Assembly: GCF_026127265.1 (NCBI RefSeq)
Contig: NZ_WWFG01000009.1
Span: 9,755-73,754, forward strand
Direction: 5' to 3'
Length of the DNA stretch: 64,000 nt
Source: Nostoc sp. KVJ3
GTDB lineage: Bacteria; Cyanobacteriota; Cyanobacteriia; Cyanobacteriales; Nostocaceae
Shown: in pieces, positions 44,342 to 54,690 of the stretch
Layout of the letters: each line of letters opens with the position of its first letter
Position numbering within the stretch: position 1 is the first letter of the stretch
Notes under the pieces: generated by a model
The model's database searches: none
The model's input: only the letters and a program-made list of their open reading frames with translations
What the model was told of the DNA's origin: nothing
Made by a program: the position numbers and the translations under genes

Positions 44342-45283
44342 ATGAGTAAGTGGTTGACACAAATTGGAGCGCATTCAATAGATTTTTCTTACTTAAATAA
44401 AAGTATACTTTACAAGATTTATCAGCGTGGTCAAATTAATTTTGATTCTACAAAGCTTTATTTATTGTTAGGCGATATACATGGAAATATCAAAGCTGCG
44501 ATTATACTCGCTATCAGGTTGCAAACTTTATTTAGTATACCACTGTGTGCTATTTTCCAAGTGGGAGATTTTGGATTTTGGCCTAGTGGAATTGCAGCTA
44601 AAAATGAAGATCCTTATTATAAAAAAGACGATTCATTCGATTTGTTTGAAATGAATCAATCTCTAGAGCATAGCCAATTTTTTTCAGTAGGAGCAGAAAA
44701 GTTAGAAATTATGAATGCTCCATTTTATTTTAGTCGAGGTAATCATGAAGATTTTGAGCAGTTGAATTTGATATCAAAAGATAAGCTAACTGAAGTTTTT
44801 AGAGGAATCTATTTTATTCCTGACTACTTTAAGGGAATGCTTGAAGGCTTGAATGTTCTGGTTGTTGGTGGAATACTAACAGACTTAAAAAGAGGCAAGG
44901 GCAATAAAGCCAAACTTGAATTTAAAAAAGCTCAACAGAAGTTAAAGACAGATATACGGCGGTCTAATGCACAGTTACTTATTCAATTTGACTCAACTGG
45001 AGTTGACTTGCTTATTACCCATTCTGGACTGTCAAGTCGAGAACATCGTGATGGTTCAAAGCAGTTAGAAACTTATTTGTTACATAGTAATATTTGCCTG
45101 CATTTTTATGGTCATCACCATAGATTTTCACTTGGAAATGTGGGTGCAAATACTCTAAGTATCGGTCTAAGGAATTTAGATATTGATGCCAAAGGTATGC
45201 TAAGACCAGGTAGTTTTGCTCTGATCGCTTGGAACGACCAGAGCAATTTTGAGATTTATTCAGATTTTGCTGTAATAGCATGA
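44342..45283 (+). CDS. Calcineurin-like metallophosphoesterase
   Basis: 313 residues with the full metal-binding set: GDIHGN (about 42-47), GDFGFW (about 77), GNHED (about 139), THSG (about 224) and GHHH (about 262). The family hydrolyses phosphate esters or nucleic acid ends; the substrate is unknown. It lies 162 bp after the helicase on the same strand, so a helicase-phosphoesterase unit is possible. Its end overlaps the converging immunity gene by 28 bp. Confidence 0.88.
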   Translation: MSKWLTQIGAHSIDFSYLNKSILYKIYQRGQINFDSTKLYLLLGDIHGNIKAAIILAIRLQTLFSIPLCAIFQVGDFGFWPSGIAAKNEDPYYKKDDSFDLFEMNQSLEHSQFFSVGAEKLEIMNAPFYFSRGNHEDFEQLNLISKDKLTEVFRGIYFIPDYFKGMLEGLNVLVVGGILTDLKRGKGNKAKLEFKKAQQKLKTDIRRSNAQLLIQFDSTGVDLLITHSGLSSREHRDGSKQLETYLLHSNICLHFYGHHHRFSLGNVGANTLSIGLRNLDIDAKGMLRPGSFALIAWNDQSNFEIYSDFAVIA

Positions 45284-45786
45284 TAGCGCAAATTCACATC
45301 CACTTCTTCAGGCATTAAAATCCAAGCCCCTGGTATTTTGTCAGCAGTTAAATAAGTACCGATACATAGAGATTTAGCATTAGGAAAGTTTAGTCTAAAA
45401 CCACACATACTATAAAAACCATAATCTTCATTATCGCGGGAAATCACTTCAATATCAGAAATAGGCTGAACCAGTAAAGATGCAAGCGAGTCTTGGCCTT
45501 CCATCCTCGGAAAAATTAAATATTTATAAGTAAATGCCTTGATGTTTTGATTAATTGGTTGACTTGGATCGCTAGCATCGAAAAGTAGAATATTTGCCAT
45601 ACCTTCATCTACATCAATATACAGTCGAGTACCACTATAAGTCTCCAGAAGTATAGAACCTAATTCTGTTCGCAATTCATCTTGAGGTTCTAAAGATGTT
45701 AAACGAGTTAGAAATTTTACCCGATCATTTATTATTCGATGCATAAGTTTCAGGTTGAAATCAAGATTTTTATTTGATGTAATCAT
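45256..45786 (-). CDS. Probable immunity protein for the adjacent toxin
   Basis: 176 residues, acidic, strand and helix mixed, without known catalytic motifs (LGSILLETYSGTRLYIDVDEG, YKYLIFPRMEGQDSLASLLV, GFRLNFPNAKSLCIGTYL). It starts 21 bases after the toxin stop on the same strand, the standard toxin then immunity order in polymorphic toxin loci. The role is assigned by position; the sequence itself is not recognised. Confidence 0.6.
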   Translation of the reverse strand: MITSNKNLDFNLKLMHRIINDRVKFLTRLTSLEPQDELRTELGSILLETYSGTRLYIDVDEGMANILLFDASDPSQPINQNIKAFTYKYLIFPRMEGQDSLASLLVQPISDIEVISRDNEDYGFYSMCGFRLNFPNAKSLCIGTYLTADKIPGAWILMPEEVDVNLRYHAITAKSE

Positions 45787-45807
45787 ATATTTTCCCTAAG
45801 AAAATCA

Positions 45808-48800
45808 TTAATTTTTAAGTAAACTGCTAAAATCTTGAATGAGCTTATCGATCCGACGGAGATAATTGTCTTTTATTCTGTTTGCACTTTTTCCTCTAAT
45901 AATAATTTGTCCATTATTTTGGAGTTTATAAGGAAGATGCTCGACTCGTGCAGGATCTATAAGACTTATAGATCCATCTTTTTTTGAAACCATAAACTGC
46001 AAGTCATCAATAACTATTGTATCATCTTTCGCTTTTTGCTTAAATGCCTTTAAGTCTTCAATAGTTTTTTGAGTGACGTATTTCTCAATTACTGGATTAG
46101 GTGGGTCATTAATAAATTTTCCTTGATGCAGGATACGCTTACTTAGCACACCGTCTACCTTTTTCATAAGAATACCTTGCCTGCTAATACCATTGGAATC
46201 AACCCACTCAATTAGACCTTTATAGACAGTTGGATAGTTTTTCTTTGTTAGCTCATATAGGTTTTTAGCTTCTTGAATCAATTGATTATTTTGTCCCCCT
46301 TGGGATTGAGTAGGGACTTTAATCACTAAATCTTTATGTTCTGGAATTTTATAAACTGTCCCAAATCCTCCCTCATCAATTTTCTGGTCAGACAGTATAT
46401 TTTCACTTGATAATTCTTCTCGAATCGAGCTAAGAGTAGTATTATCTTTTGGATTTGGTACGTAAAAATTTTGTCCTTCTAGAGGGTTATTTGAGCTGCT
46501 TTCCATTCTATTAGGGCTAAGTAGATCCCTAAGCAACTTGCCTTCTTCCCCAGCACTGAATATAGCCGTAGCTGCACCATGAGACTGCAAAATTGCCCCT
46601 GTGGCGATCGCTACTACCCCACCAGGGCAGCCTATTCCAGTAATACATAAACCTCCACCCCCAACTTCTGCAATACTCCCTGTCAAGAACTCTGCTATTC
46701 CTTGGACAATTGCTGCTCCACCTCCAAGCGTGCGTCCCAACTTAAAAGCTGCTGAGTTTGGCAGAGTTCGCTCCCATAAAACTTCTTCTTTTTGAGTCAG
46801 CTGCAAAGGCTTTAATAACGCTCTGATAGAGCCACCATTGTCATACAGAAACTGGTACATAGTTCCTAAGACAAATTCAGCTAATGGTTGGACTGCGTGC
46901 CACAATTGCTTGATAAAACCTTCTAATTGCTGCTGTTTATCTGTTGAAAGGTTAATTTGAGACGGCCAAAGGTCTTGGTGGTTATCAGGGTGAACGGTAG
47001 GGTTATTTGCTACTTGGATGCTACTGGTGTCGGGCTGTATTTCTTGAGATTTATCCAAACCCTTGGAATAATAATCAGGGCTGAGACTTTCAGATAAGAG
47101 TGAAGCAGAACCTTGAGCAATGATAAGCGAGCTGTTGCCAGTGTAAACCCTATAATTTTTGCTGTTGATTGCTACTGAGCCTGTAGCTTGGAATACACCA
47201 GCGGCTTGCACATAAACATCTCCCCCTGCACCATTCCCGTTTGAATTTAAAAATCCTGTATTTACTGCCCCCTTGGTGCTAGTCAGATAAATACCTCCAC
47301 CATGTGACAGGATATTATGGGTAGCAATATTCTCAGTAGCTTCAATGTTTATAAAGTCACCTTCTGTAGTCAGATCCCCAGTAGCAGTAATAATCCCCTG
47401 CTTGCTAATCAGGTTGACTGCTCCATTATTTGAGGTGATGCTACGGGTTGCTACATCACCGCTTGCTTCAATATCTACAAAGCCACTGCTAGTAGCGATA
47501 TCACCCCTAGCAGTAATAGAACCAGTAGTGCTACTAAGGTTAACTGCTCCACCATGCGACAGGATGTTGCTAGTTGCCACATTACCGCCTGCTTCAATAT
47601 CTACATCCTTGGTAGCGATGATATCACCAGAGGTAGTAACAGTACCCAGGCTGGTGATTAAGTTGACTGCTCCATTATTTGAGGTGATGCTATGGGTTGC
47701 CACATCACCACCTGCTGCAATATCTACACTGCCACCATCGGTATTAATGTCGCCAGTAGTAGTAACAGCACCACTATGACTACTTAGGGTAACTGTTCCA
47801 TTCTGCGAGTGGATGTTATTAGTGGTGATGTTCTGGGTTGCTAATATTGCTACACCTCCACTGGTGGAAGTAATGTCACCATTCATAACAGCACCTTGAG
47901 TGCTAATTAAGCTGACTGCTCCACTATTTGAACTGAGATTGCTAGTTGTGATGTCCTGTTTGGCTAGAGCAGTTACACCATTATCAGCAGTAATTTCACT
48001 ACTTGCAGTAATCGCACCATTACTGCTGGTGAGACTAATTCCACCATTTTGGGCGATGATTTTCTGAACAGCGATATCTTTAAGAGCAGTAATATTTAAA
48101 TCACCGCCATTGGTTTCAATATCGCTCTGTGTAGTGACACCGCCATCACTCAAAATGTCCACTTGTTTCGCGGCAATACTACCAATTGTGACATCACCGC
48201 TGGGATTATTTCCGCCTTCAGTACCCTGATTCAGAGAAACGCTCACCTTACCCGTACCAGCATTCAGTGTAGTTCCTAGAGCCATAGTAATCACTGCTGC
48301 ACCAGGGTCACGTTCCGCCGCTACCGCATCAGAATCATTAGCCTTAAGCGTCAGATCGCCGTTATCCGTAGTGATGTTAGCATTGACATTGATGCTGCGA
48401 CCGGCTTCCAGGGTCAGGCTGCCACCGCTTCCGACTGCACTAGTCGTAATTGCTTTATTAACCGTGATGTCATTGTTAGCTTGCAGCACCACGGCTGTCC
48501 CCGCATTTGTAATTTTGGTAATTTGCGTGGGCGAGATCGTTGTTGTCACATCCGGATTTTGGGCAAAGGTATCATTAGCACTGAGCGGTGTGGGTGCAGA
48601 CGCATACTCAAGAATATTGACCAGCAAATTGTTTGCACTTGGTTGCGGCGTGTGCCAGTTGGTAGTGGTCATTCCACCAAATAAAGCAAGCCCTTGTCCT
48701 ACAGGCTCTTCTCCTAGTACGATGCCGCCACCCTGGACAACGTTCTGGACAACATTATGGACAACAATTTGGTCTCCACCATAGCCGCCACCCTGGACAA

Positions 48801-50637
48801 CAATCTGGTCTCCACCATAGCCGCCACCCTGGACAACAATCTGGTCTCCACCATAGCCGCCACCTGGGTTTCCGCCTGGGTTTCCGCCTGGGTTTCCACC
48901 TGGGTTTCCACCGCCGCCAGAGTTACGCAAAAGGATAGGGGTAATGCCTCCGCCAGAAACAGTGGCGTGACTGAAGTAATCCCCGCTAAAACTGGTAGCG
49001 GTAGGCAGTAGACCGTTAAAGATGGGATGAGATGGCTCGGCAGCAACTACATCCCTGGCAAAATCACTAGAACCATCATAATTAAGCGTTACTCCAAAGC
49101 CCAATGAGAAGCTACCCCCTACGTTAGGAGCGGCATTAATGAACAGATGTCCGCCTTGCTTGACCCAGGCATCTATGCTGGCCGAGTTAGTTGCTAGATA
49201 GTTACTTAGATTGACGGCTTGGCTGTCTCCACCATCCAGAAAGATAAATTTGTAATCATTGCCTGTGCCAGTGGCGAAAGGAGTTGCTCCAGCACTGGAG
49301 AGGCTCAGATTATCCCAATTACCAGCGCCAAATGCTGCATTCATAGCATTCTGGTCACTGGCAGTTGCAGAACTACCCCAATATTGGAAAGGACCGCTGA
49401 TATAAGCGGCACGTCCTTGTGAATCGTCAATGATAATATTTTTGGGGTCTAACAGTAAAGTTCCGGCTAACCCATTAACAGCATTGGCATAAACCATCCC
49501 TTGAAAATCGAGCAGTTGTTTTCCTGAAACTTCGACCATCCCTCCATTGCCGGATTTGCTTCCACCACGGGCACTAATGTTGCCCAAGAAGCGGGTGGTA
49601 TTGTCAGACCAAACAACTACCTTACCACCATTACCACTGTTCACTGCGTCGGCGTTAACTTTTGCACCATTGCTGACAAACGTGCTTTGAGCCTGAGGCA
49701 CTGTCCCTTTGCCCTGGTAATCACCACCAATAAGAGCAGTCCCACCTCCAGCATTACCTGATACATTAATTTGAGCTTGGTCAAGCAAGGCAACCGTGTT
49801 TCCCAATACTTGTACGGTTCCGCCCTTGTGCCCATTAGCCAGACTTGAGGCATCTAATGTCCCTGAAACCGCGACCAATCCTTCAGTGCTAGTGAGGCTG
49901 ATGTCGCCGCCGCTAGTAGTGATGTTACCTTTACTAGTAACAGACCCCTGATAGCTGGTTAGGTTAATTGCCCCACCATTCGAGAGGATATTGCCAGATG
50001 TAATACTGCCTTCTGTCTGAACGTTAAGTTCTGAACCAATGTAATCACCAAATTGAAGATTATTGGATGCTGAGATTTGGACTTTCGTGGTTCCATCAGT
50101 ACCAGTGAAAATAATTTGCTCACCAAGGTTAGTTTGAAATACTTCACCTTCACCATCGCCAGTCAGAGAAAAGTTTTCTGGATTTCCATTAGCATCTTGT
50201 AGAGTTAACTGGAAATTTTGATGATTATCGAAATTACCAAACTTTCCCTTTAATACTGAACTAGGATTTAAAAGAGAATCGTTACTATTAATTCCAACTA
50301 GGGACAGATTTTTCCCACTTCCAGTCAGTGGATCTAAACCAGTTGTCGGATTGTTTGGAAGTGATTGAGATGCCAGAGATGTCGAAAAAACTGATTGATT
50401 AAATAACGGTAAACTATCAGAGATAGTACTAACAGAATTACTGTAGTTAGTAAGAGTTTCCTGATTAGTGTCAATCAGACCAGAAGCACTACTTGTTGGA
50501 GATGTTTTTTGCAACCCTATTAATGACGAATTATACTCTCTTCCACTGCTGAAAGATGTGACTGTCAGAGAAGATGGTAATAGCCCTCCTTGAGATGAAG
50601 AAGCATCAGTGGGGATAATCATATCAGTACTTGACAT
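45808..50637 (-). CDS. Haemagglutinin-like polymorphic toxin with kinase-like C-terminus
   Basis: 1609 residues. A Ser/Thr-rich N-terminus is followed by a filamentous-haemagglutinin-type beta-helix (SLTGDGEGEVFQTNLG, VSGNAGGGTALIGGDYQG, GTLLLDPKNIIID, from about residue 150). A globular domain of about 180 residues comes next, then a Gly-rich tandem repeat (GGYGGDQIVVQG, about 575-640) and a long second repeat array (GAVNL, ATHNI). Near the C-terminus a hydrophobic pre-toxin block is rich in Gly (KLGRTLGGGAAIVQGIAEFLT). The last 210 residues resemble a protein-kinase fold: IDEGGFGTVYKI (nucleotide loop), LVIKVP (Lys), VIDDLQFMVS and ISLIDPARV in place of DFG. No secretion signal is obvious. 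Confidence 0.8.
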   Translation of the reverse strand: MSSTDMIIPTDASSSQGGLLPSSLTVTSFSSGREYNSSLIGLQKTSPTSSASGLIDTNQETLTNYSNSVSTISDSLPLFNQSVFSTSLASQSLPNNPTTGLDPLTGSGKNLSLVGINSNDSLLNPSSVLKGKFGNFDNHQNFQLTLQDANGNPENFSLTGDGEGEVFQTNLGEQIIFTGTDGTTKVQISASNNLQFGDYIGSELNVQTEGSITSGNILSNGGAINLTSYQGSVTSKGNITTSGGDISLTSTEGLVAVSGTLDASSLANGHKGGTVQVLGNTVALLDQAQINVSGNAGGGTALIGGDYQGKGTVPQAQSTFVSNGAKVNADAVNSGNGGKVVVWSDNTTRFLGNISARGGSKSGNGGMVEVSGKQLLDFQGMVYANAVNGLAGTLLLDPKNIIIDDSQGRAAYISGPFQYWGSSATASDQNAMNAAFGAGNWDNLSLSSAGATPFATGTGNDYKFIFLDGGDSQAVNLSNYLATNSASIDAWVKQGGHLFINAAPNVGGSFSLGFGVTLNYDGSSDFARDVVAAEPSHPIFNGLLPTATSFSGDYFSHATVSGGGITPILLRNSGGGGNPGGNPGGNPGGNPGGGYGGDQIVVQGGGYGGDQIVVQGGGYGGDQIVVHNVVQNVVQGGGIVLGEEPVGQGLALFGGMTTTNWHTPQPSANNLLVNILEYASAPTPLSANDTFAQNPDVTTTISPTQITKITNAGTAVVLQANNDITVNKAITTSAVGSGGSLTLEAGRSINVNANITTDNGDLTLKANDSDAVAAERDPGAAVITMALGTTLNAGTGKVSVSLNQGTEGGNNPSGDVTIGSIAAKQVDILSDGGVTTQSDIETNGGDLNITALKDIAVQKIIAQNGGISLTSSNGAITASSEITADNGVTALAKQDITTSNLSSNSGAVSLISTQGAVMNGDITSTSGGVAILATQNITTNNIHSQNGTVTLSSHSGAVTTTGDINTDGGSVDIAAGGDVATHSITSNNGAVNLITSLGTVTTSGDIIATKDVDIEAGGNVATSNILSHGGAVNLSSTTGSITARGDIATSSGFVDIEASGDVATRSITSNNGAVNLISKQGIITATGDLTTEGDFINIEATENIATHNILSHGGGIYLTSTKGAVNTGFLNSNGNGAGGDVYVQAAGVFQATGSVAINSKNYRVYTGNSSLIIAQGSASLLSESLSPDYYSKGLDKSQEIQPDTSSIQVANNPTVHPDNHQDLWPSQINLSTDKQQQLEGFIKQLWHAVQPLAEFVLGTMYQFLYDNGGSIRALLKPLQLTQKEEVLWERTLPNSAAFKLGRTLGGGAAIVQGIAEFLTGSIAEVGGGGLCITGIGCPGGVVAIATGAILQSHGAATAIFSAGEEGKLLRDLLSPNRMESSSNNPLEGQNFYVPNPKDNTTLSSIREELSSENILSDQKIDEGGFGTVYKIPEHKDLVIKVPTQSQGGQNNQLIQEAKNLYELTKKNYPTVYKGLIEWVDSNGISRQGILMKKVDGVLSKRILHQGKFINDPPNPVIEKYVTQKTIEDLKAFKQKAKDDTIVIDDLQFMVSKKDGSISLIDPARVEHLPYKLQNNGQIIIRGKSANRIKDNYLRRIDKLIQDFSSLLKN
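48740..48910 (-). repeat. 36-bp and 12-bp Gly-rich tandem repeats in the toxin gene
   Basis: Three 36-bp units encode GGYGGDQIVVQG, and next to them four 12-bp units encode GGNP. They form a short flexible glycine linker that joins the two halves of the protein. Confidence 0.85.
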
Positions 50638-51256
50638 AAGTTGTATCTTTTTAATGATGAATTATTGTGACGAAAAACTGAGCCGTATAATTATCTATTG
50701 AGAGTTTGTTATGATGAAATCAAAATCTTAATTTCTCTGAGGATTCATTACAAAAGATACTTAACTATTAGTGAAACATCAAAAAATAGCTTAAAAAGAC
50801 AAGCTAGAATATTGAAATTGCTAAATCAGCCTAAAAATTCCCAAAAATCCTGCCAATTTGAATTTTAATCAAGGATTTCAGATTTGGGGCAGATTGATTT
50901 AGCATAAAGAGTACTGAATAGCCATTTGATTAATTAAGAATTGAATAAATGCTTGCTCTCAGAAAACAAATATCTTTGATGAAGATAGTCCAGGTAAGAA
51001 ATGATTTCGGAATTCTCAAGTTTTAAGGATTGGAACGAACTCAACACTTCTAGATATTCATCAAACCTCGAATCTTTGAATAATGCAGGTACTTGAGTTG
51101 AAGATAAGATAATATTTGCGTTTCAGTCTACCGAAGCTTTACGGAAATTATTACTGGTTGTTTTTTAGGTAAAATTCTGGCTTGACAAGTGAATTTATAG
51201 TTAGATTAAAGTTTTTATATGTTTTAGATGTTTTTTCGGAAAAGAATTTACAAGAT
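50638..51256. other. A/T-rich gap between toxin and glycosyltransferase
   Basis: No gene or clear structure seen in about 620 bp. The part near 50640 must hold the toxin promoter; no strong ribosome-binding site is visible. Confidence 0.4.
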
Positions 51257-54139
51257 TTATCTAGCTGGCATTGACTGATTTATTTCTGACTGTGGAGCAG
51301 AAACTTGGTTAAGCATTCCAGCAGTCCGAAGTTTGTCCAGTACGTAAAGCACTGCCAATTGCTGTTCTACAAACAACGGGGCAGACAACGGAATTGCATC
51401 AATTGAGGCTTGCAGTAAAGATGTACTTTGACTGCCAGTGTGCCCCAGTTGACGAGGGGAAGAATCAGAAGTTTCAGGATGAGCAAGTCCTACCCATCTT
51501 GTGAGTTCGGCTGCAACATTTTTTGCCTCACCTCCAGGCTGTTGAACGATTTGCTTCCAAAACATCCGCACAATTTGACGAGCATGATCTTCTAAAGTGC
51601 AAGCTTGCTCAGATTTGTATAAGGCGCTGACTATCCTGGCTTGGGCTAAGTTGAGCGGTATTCCTAGCTCTTTTTGAGAGTGCTGAAGAAAAAAAGCTTC
51701 TTCTCCGTGTCGCTCAAGTGTAACTGGTGCGAGTTTCCACAAATCCCAACTTTGCTTGAGCAGAAACCAATGTTGTTCTGTAATCTCACCTAGTGGCTGC
51801 ATTGTGGCATGGTATTGAAAGCGTAAAAACATTTGCTTGAGTCTCTCGACTCTCAGAACATAAGAGTCGGACAAAATTATCTGACTGGAGGAGAAATGAT
51901 TGTAGAGTACGGTAGAATTTTGAACGTGAAGAAAACGAAACCCCACCATTGCTGCTAGAGTTAAATACTCCCGGTCTGCATCCAATTGAGTCTGTGGATC
52001 ATTCCACACTTGTAACTCTTGCAAGCGCACTGCTGTAGAGCGACGAATTAGGAAGGCATGAAGAGGTTGCCAGTTATGCATTAGTCTCTGCATTCTTTCA
52101 TCGTCATTCTGCTGGAATGCAAAAGCAATTCTTAATTGACACTGCTCGTTTTGATAAAAGCACCATTGCCAATCACCATAGGCAATGTCAAACTGACGAT
52201 TTTGTTCTAATGCTGCTACTTGCAAGGCAATTTTTTCTTTTGTCAATTCATCTGAACCATCCAGCCATTGGATATAGTCACCAGTAGCTAAAGCTAATCC
52301 CTGATTGTAAGCAGAACTTGCTCCTGGTTGCTGGCATTGAGTTAAGATTACACGTCCTTTAGTTGTGCTGGCAAATTGGCGACTAATTTCGCTCAAGTCC
52401 TCGGTTGAGTCGTGTTCAACAATAATAATTTCCAGATTCTGATAAATTTGTTGTTGGCAACTGTGTAGGCAGGCAGCAAATCTCCTGGCGTTATCACTAG
52501 AGATAATAATGGAAACTAGGGAGGCAGTGATGGACTGGCTCTGATTTTGATTGAAAGCGGGGAAAATGTATGACTTGAATTGTTCTACAGTTGTACGAAA
52601 ATGAGTTTCAATGGTTGGTCGCAAATCGCTGTAGCAGGCGTTGGCGGGGCGACGATAAAATTCTTCTAGGACTTGAAGCCCATTTGCTAACCATCCAGTA
52701 CAGTTAGATTGAGTAACGATGCTGTCAGGCAACCAGCGTTTGCGAACTAAATACTTGGGAATATGTACTGGAGACCCGTGTGCAAACAGTCTCAAGTAAA
52801 ACTCCCAGTCATGACAGCCTTTCAACTGTTCGTTTAATAAACCAACTGTTTGGAAGACTGATTTGGGTACGACGACTTGAGAGAGTGTGTGAATGAAGCA
52901 TCGCCAAAGCATCGAAAAAATTAGGTCGTCTGGATGGCTTGGACTGAGGCTCATTTGGTCGCCCTTGTGGTCAACGCTAGTAATGGCGATATAGTTGCAG
53001 TAGCTGAGGACAGCAGTGGGTGTTTGTTTGAGAGTGTCAATTTGATGTTGCAAGTAGTCTGGTAGCCATTGGTCGTCGCTATCGAGAAAGGCGATAAATT
53101 GTCCCAGCGCGTTTTTGATGCCCAAATTTCTAGCGGCAGCAGCACCAGTATTAGTGGGTATTTGTAACAGTTTGACCTGTGGATAATGGGTTTGAATCCA
53201 ATCCGCAGTCCCATCAGTGGAGCCGTCATCAACTACGATTATTTCGTAGTCAGTATAGGTTTGACAACAGACGCTATCGAGAGCGTATTTAAGATAATGT
53301 TTCCGATTGTAAGTTGGAATGATAATCGAAACAGTGGTTGGTGAATTTAAAATTTGCTGAGGGGAGTTAGAAGTGTTTTGAGAGCGGTGTTTAGATTTAA
53401 TAGTAAAATGAGCGACGACTTGCATAGATAGCTCATATTGGCTGTCTAACCCCCGCCTTTTGAGTGCGTTATTGATTGCTTTTTGAGACCAGCGAATCGG
53501 TTCAAACTGTTGGTTAGTCAAGTTACCAGAGTGACGACGATAATAGTAGAGAGGCTGGGCGATATGGTAAAATTCAGTGACTTCAGAGAGTTTTAGACAC
53601 AAATCATACTCTTCAGCATAAGTAAAGTTCGGATCAATACCTCCCACTTGCTCGTAAACGGTGCGGCGTATTAGGCGGAAATGGAAGATCATAAAGTCAA
53701 CAAGTAGCCGTTCTTTGGAATAGGGGATTTGGCAACGCTGCCCGATTCCATACAGGTTCCCCTGTTCGTCCATTAGTTGATAGTCTGTGTAAACAAGTCC
53801 TACCAAGGGGTGGTTATTCAGAATGGAAATTGTCTGTTCTAAGGCGGTTGGAGCTAGAATATCGTCACTGTCTACCCAACCGATATAATCTCCAGTAGTT
53901 GCAGCAACAGCCCCGTGGATAGCAGGGGCGATACCAGTATGTTTGGCGGCTATGACTCGGATGCGTTGATCTTGCTGGGCATACTCGGATGCGATTTCAA
54001 CGGAACGATCTGTAGAGCCATCGTCCCAGATTAACAATTCTAAGTCAGACCAAGTTTGAGCTAGGACACTTTTTATTGCCGCAGCAAGGTAGTTTTCTCG
54101 ATTGTAAACTGTGATGACGATAGAAACAGATTTTTTCAT
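51257..54139 (-). CDS. Triple-domain family 2 glycosyltransferase
   Basis: 960 residues with three GT2-type domains. The first has VSIVITVYNRENYL, WDDGSTDRS and GWVDSDD. The second starts near residue 270 with VSIIIPTYNRKHYL, VVDDGSTDGT and FLDSDDQW. The third starts near residue 540 with VSIIISSDNARRF, VEHDSTEDL and WLDGSDEL; its nucleotide site is changed (VEHDST), so it may be inactive. No membrane helix is visible. GT2 proteins of this kind build or decorate exopolysaccharide or glycolipids. There is no sugar-pathway neighbour on the plasmid. Confidence 0.88.
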   Translation of the reverse strand: MKKSVSIVITVYNRENYLAAAIKSVLAQTWSDLELLIWDDGSTDRSVEIASEYAQQDQRIRVIAAKHTGIAPAIHGAVAATTGDYIGWVDSDDILAPTALEQTISILNNHPLVGLVYTDYQLMDEQGNLYGIGQRCQIPYSKERLLVDFMIFHFRLIRRTVYEQVGGIDPNFTYAEEYDLCLKLSEVTEFYHIAQPLYYYRRHSGNLTNQQFEPIRWSQKAINNALKRRGLDSQYELSMQVVAHFTIKSKHRSQNTSNSPQQILNSPTTVSIIIPTYNRKHYLKYALDSVCCQTYTDYEIIVVDDGSTDGTADWIQTHYPQVKLLQIPTNTGAAAARNLGIKNALGQFIAFLDSDDQWLPDYLQHQIDTLKQTPTAVLSYCNYIAITSVDHKGDQMSLSPSHPDDLIFSMLWRCFIHTLSQVVVPKSVFQTVGLLNEQLKGCHDWEFYLRLFAHGSPVHIPKYLVRKRWLPDSIVTQSNCTGWLANGLQVLEEFYRRPANACYSDLRPTIETHFRTTVEQFKSYIFPAFNQNQSQSITASLVSIIISSDNARRFAACLHSCQQQIYQNLEIIIVEHDSTEDLSEISRQFASTTKGRVILTQCQQPGASSAYNQGLALATGDYIQWLDGSDELTKEKIALQVAALEQNRQFDIAYGDWQWCFYQNEQCQLRIAFAFQQNDDERMQRLMHNWQPLHAFLIRRSTAVRLQELQVWNDPQTQLDADREYLTLAAMVGFRFLHVQNSTVLYNHFSSSQIILSDSYVLRVERLKQMFLRFQYHATMQPLGEITEQHWFLLKQSWDLWKLAPVTLERHGEEAFFLQHSQKELGIPLNLAQARIVSALYKSEQACTLEDHARQIVRMFWKQIVQQPGGEAKNVAAELTRWVGLAHPETSDSSPRQLGHTGSQSTSLLQASIDAIPLSAPLFVEQQLAVLYVLDKLRTAGMLNQVSAPQSEINQSMPAR

Positions 54140-54690
54140 CAGTTAACGCCCAATTAGTAAATTCAGCTATGCTTTATAAGTTCAGGTAATATAATGAGTT
54201 TTTGACAGGTGTGCTGCTCAGAACTTTGACTAATAATTTTTCTGCTGATCATGATTTTCTGCTTAAGCATTAACACTTGCCGCCACGAAGTCTACGGAAA
54301 TATTTGTCAACTTTAATTCCAGCAACTCCGTAATCTCTACTATTGAGTAGGCATTGCTCAATCTTGGTACTATTTTGACGCTGTTAATTACTTACCTCAC
54401 TTCCCGCCAGTGGCAAACTGATTGCGCTATGCCGCCAAAATAGCGATCGCACGGCACCTTTACCAAAACCTCTCCGTACTACCTGCCCCACTGTTAAGCA
54501 TTAATATATTCAAAAGGTCTACAGTGTCAATACTTCCAAGATTTCAGAACTCGTGGCTCGGAGTCGGCGCAGCGGAGTGGCTCTTGCGGGCTTGCACGAT
54601 CTAGTTGGCCCAACCAGTAATCTTTCTGCCCGTAAGAGCCACCGACTCCGAGAGCGTAGCGGTCACGAGTTCGTCGGCGATGGCGCGAGA
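54140..54690. other. Gap with a long interrupted inverted repeat
   Basis: No gene seen. Between 54550 and 54670 two arms pair in parts: TGGCTCTTGCGGGC (54578-54591) with GCCCGTAAGAGCCA (54628-54641), and CTCGGAGTCGG (54557-54567) with CCGACTCCGAG (54643-54653). It is a cyanobacterial dispersed-repeat type structure downstream of the relaxase gene and may act as its terminator. Confidence 0.6.

Noticed and set aside
47345..47779. 144-codon hydrophobic plus-strand reading inside the toxin gene
   Set aside because: It is the antisense of a repeat-rich beta-helix gene; the Val/Ala/Leu bias comes from the complementary strand.
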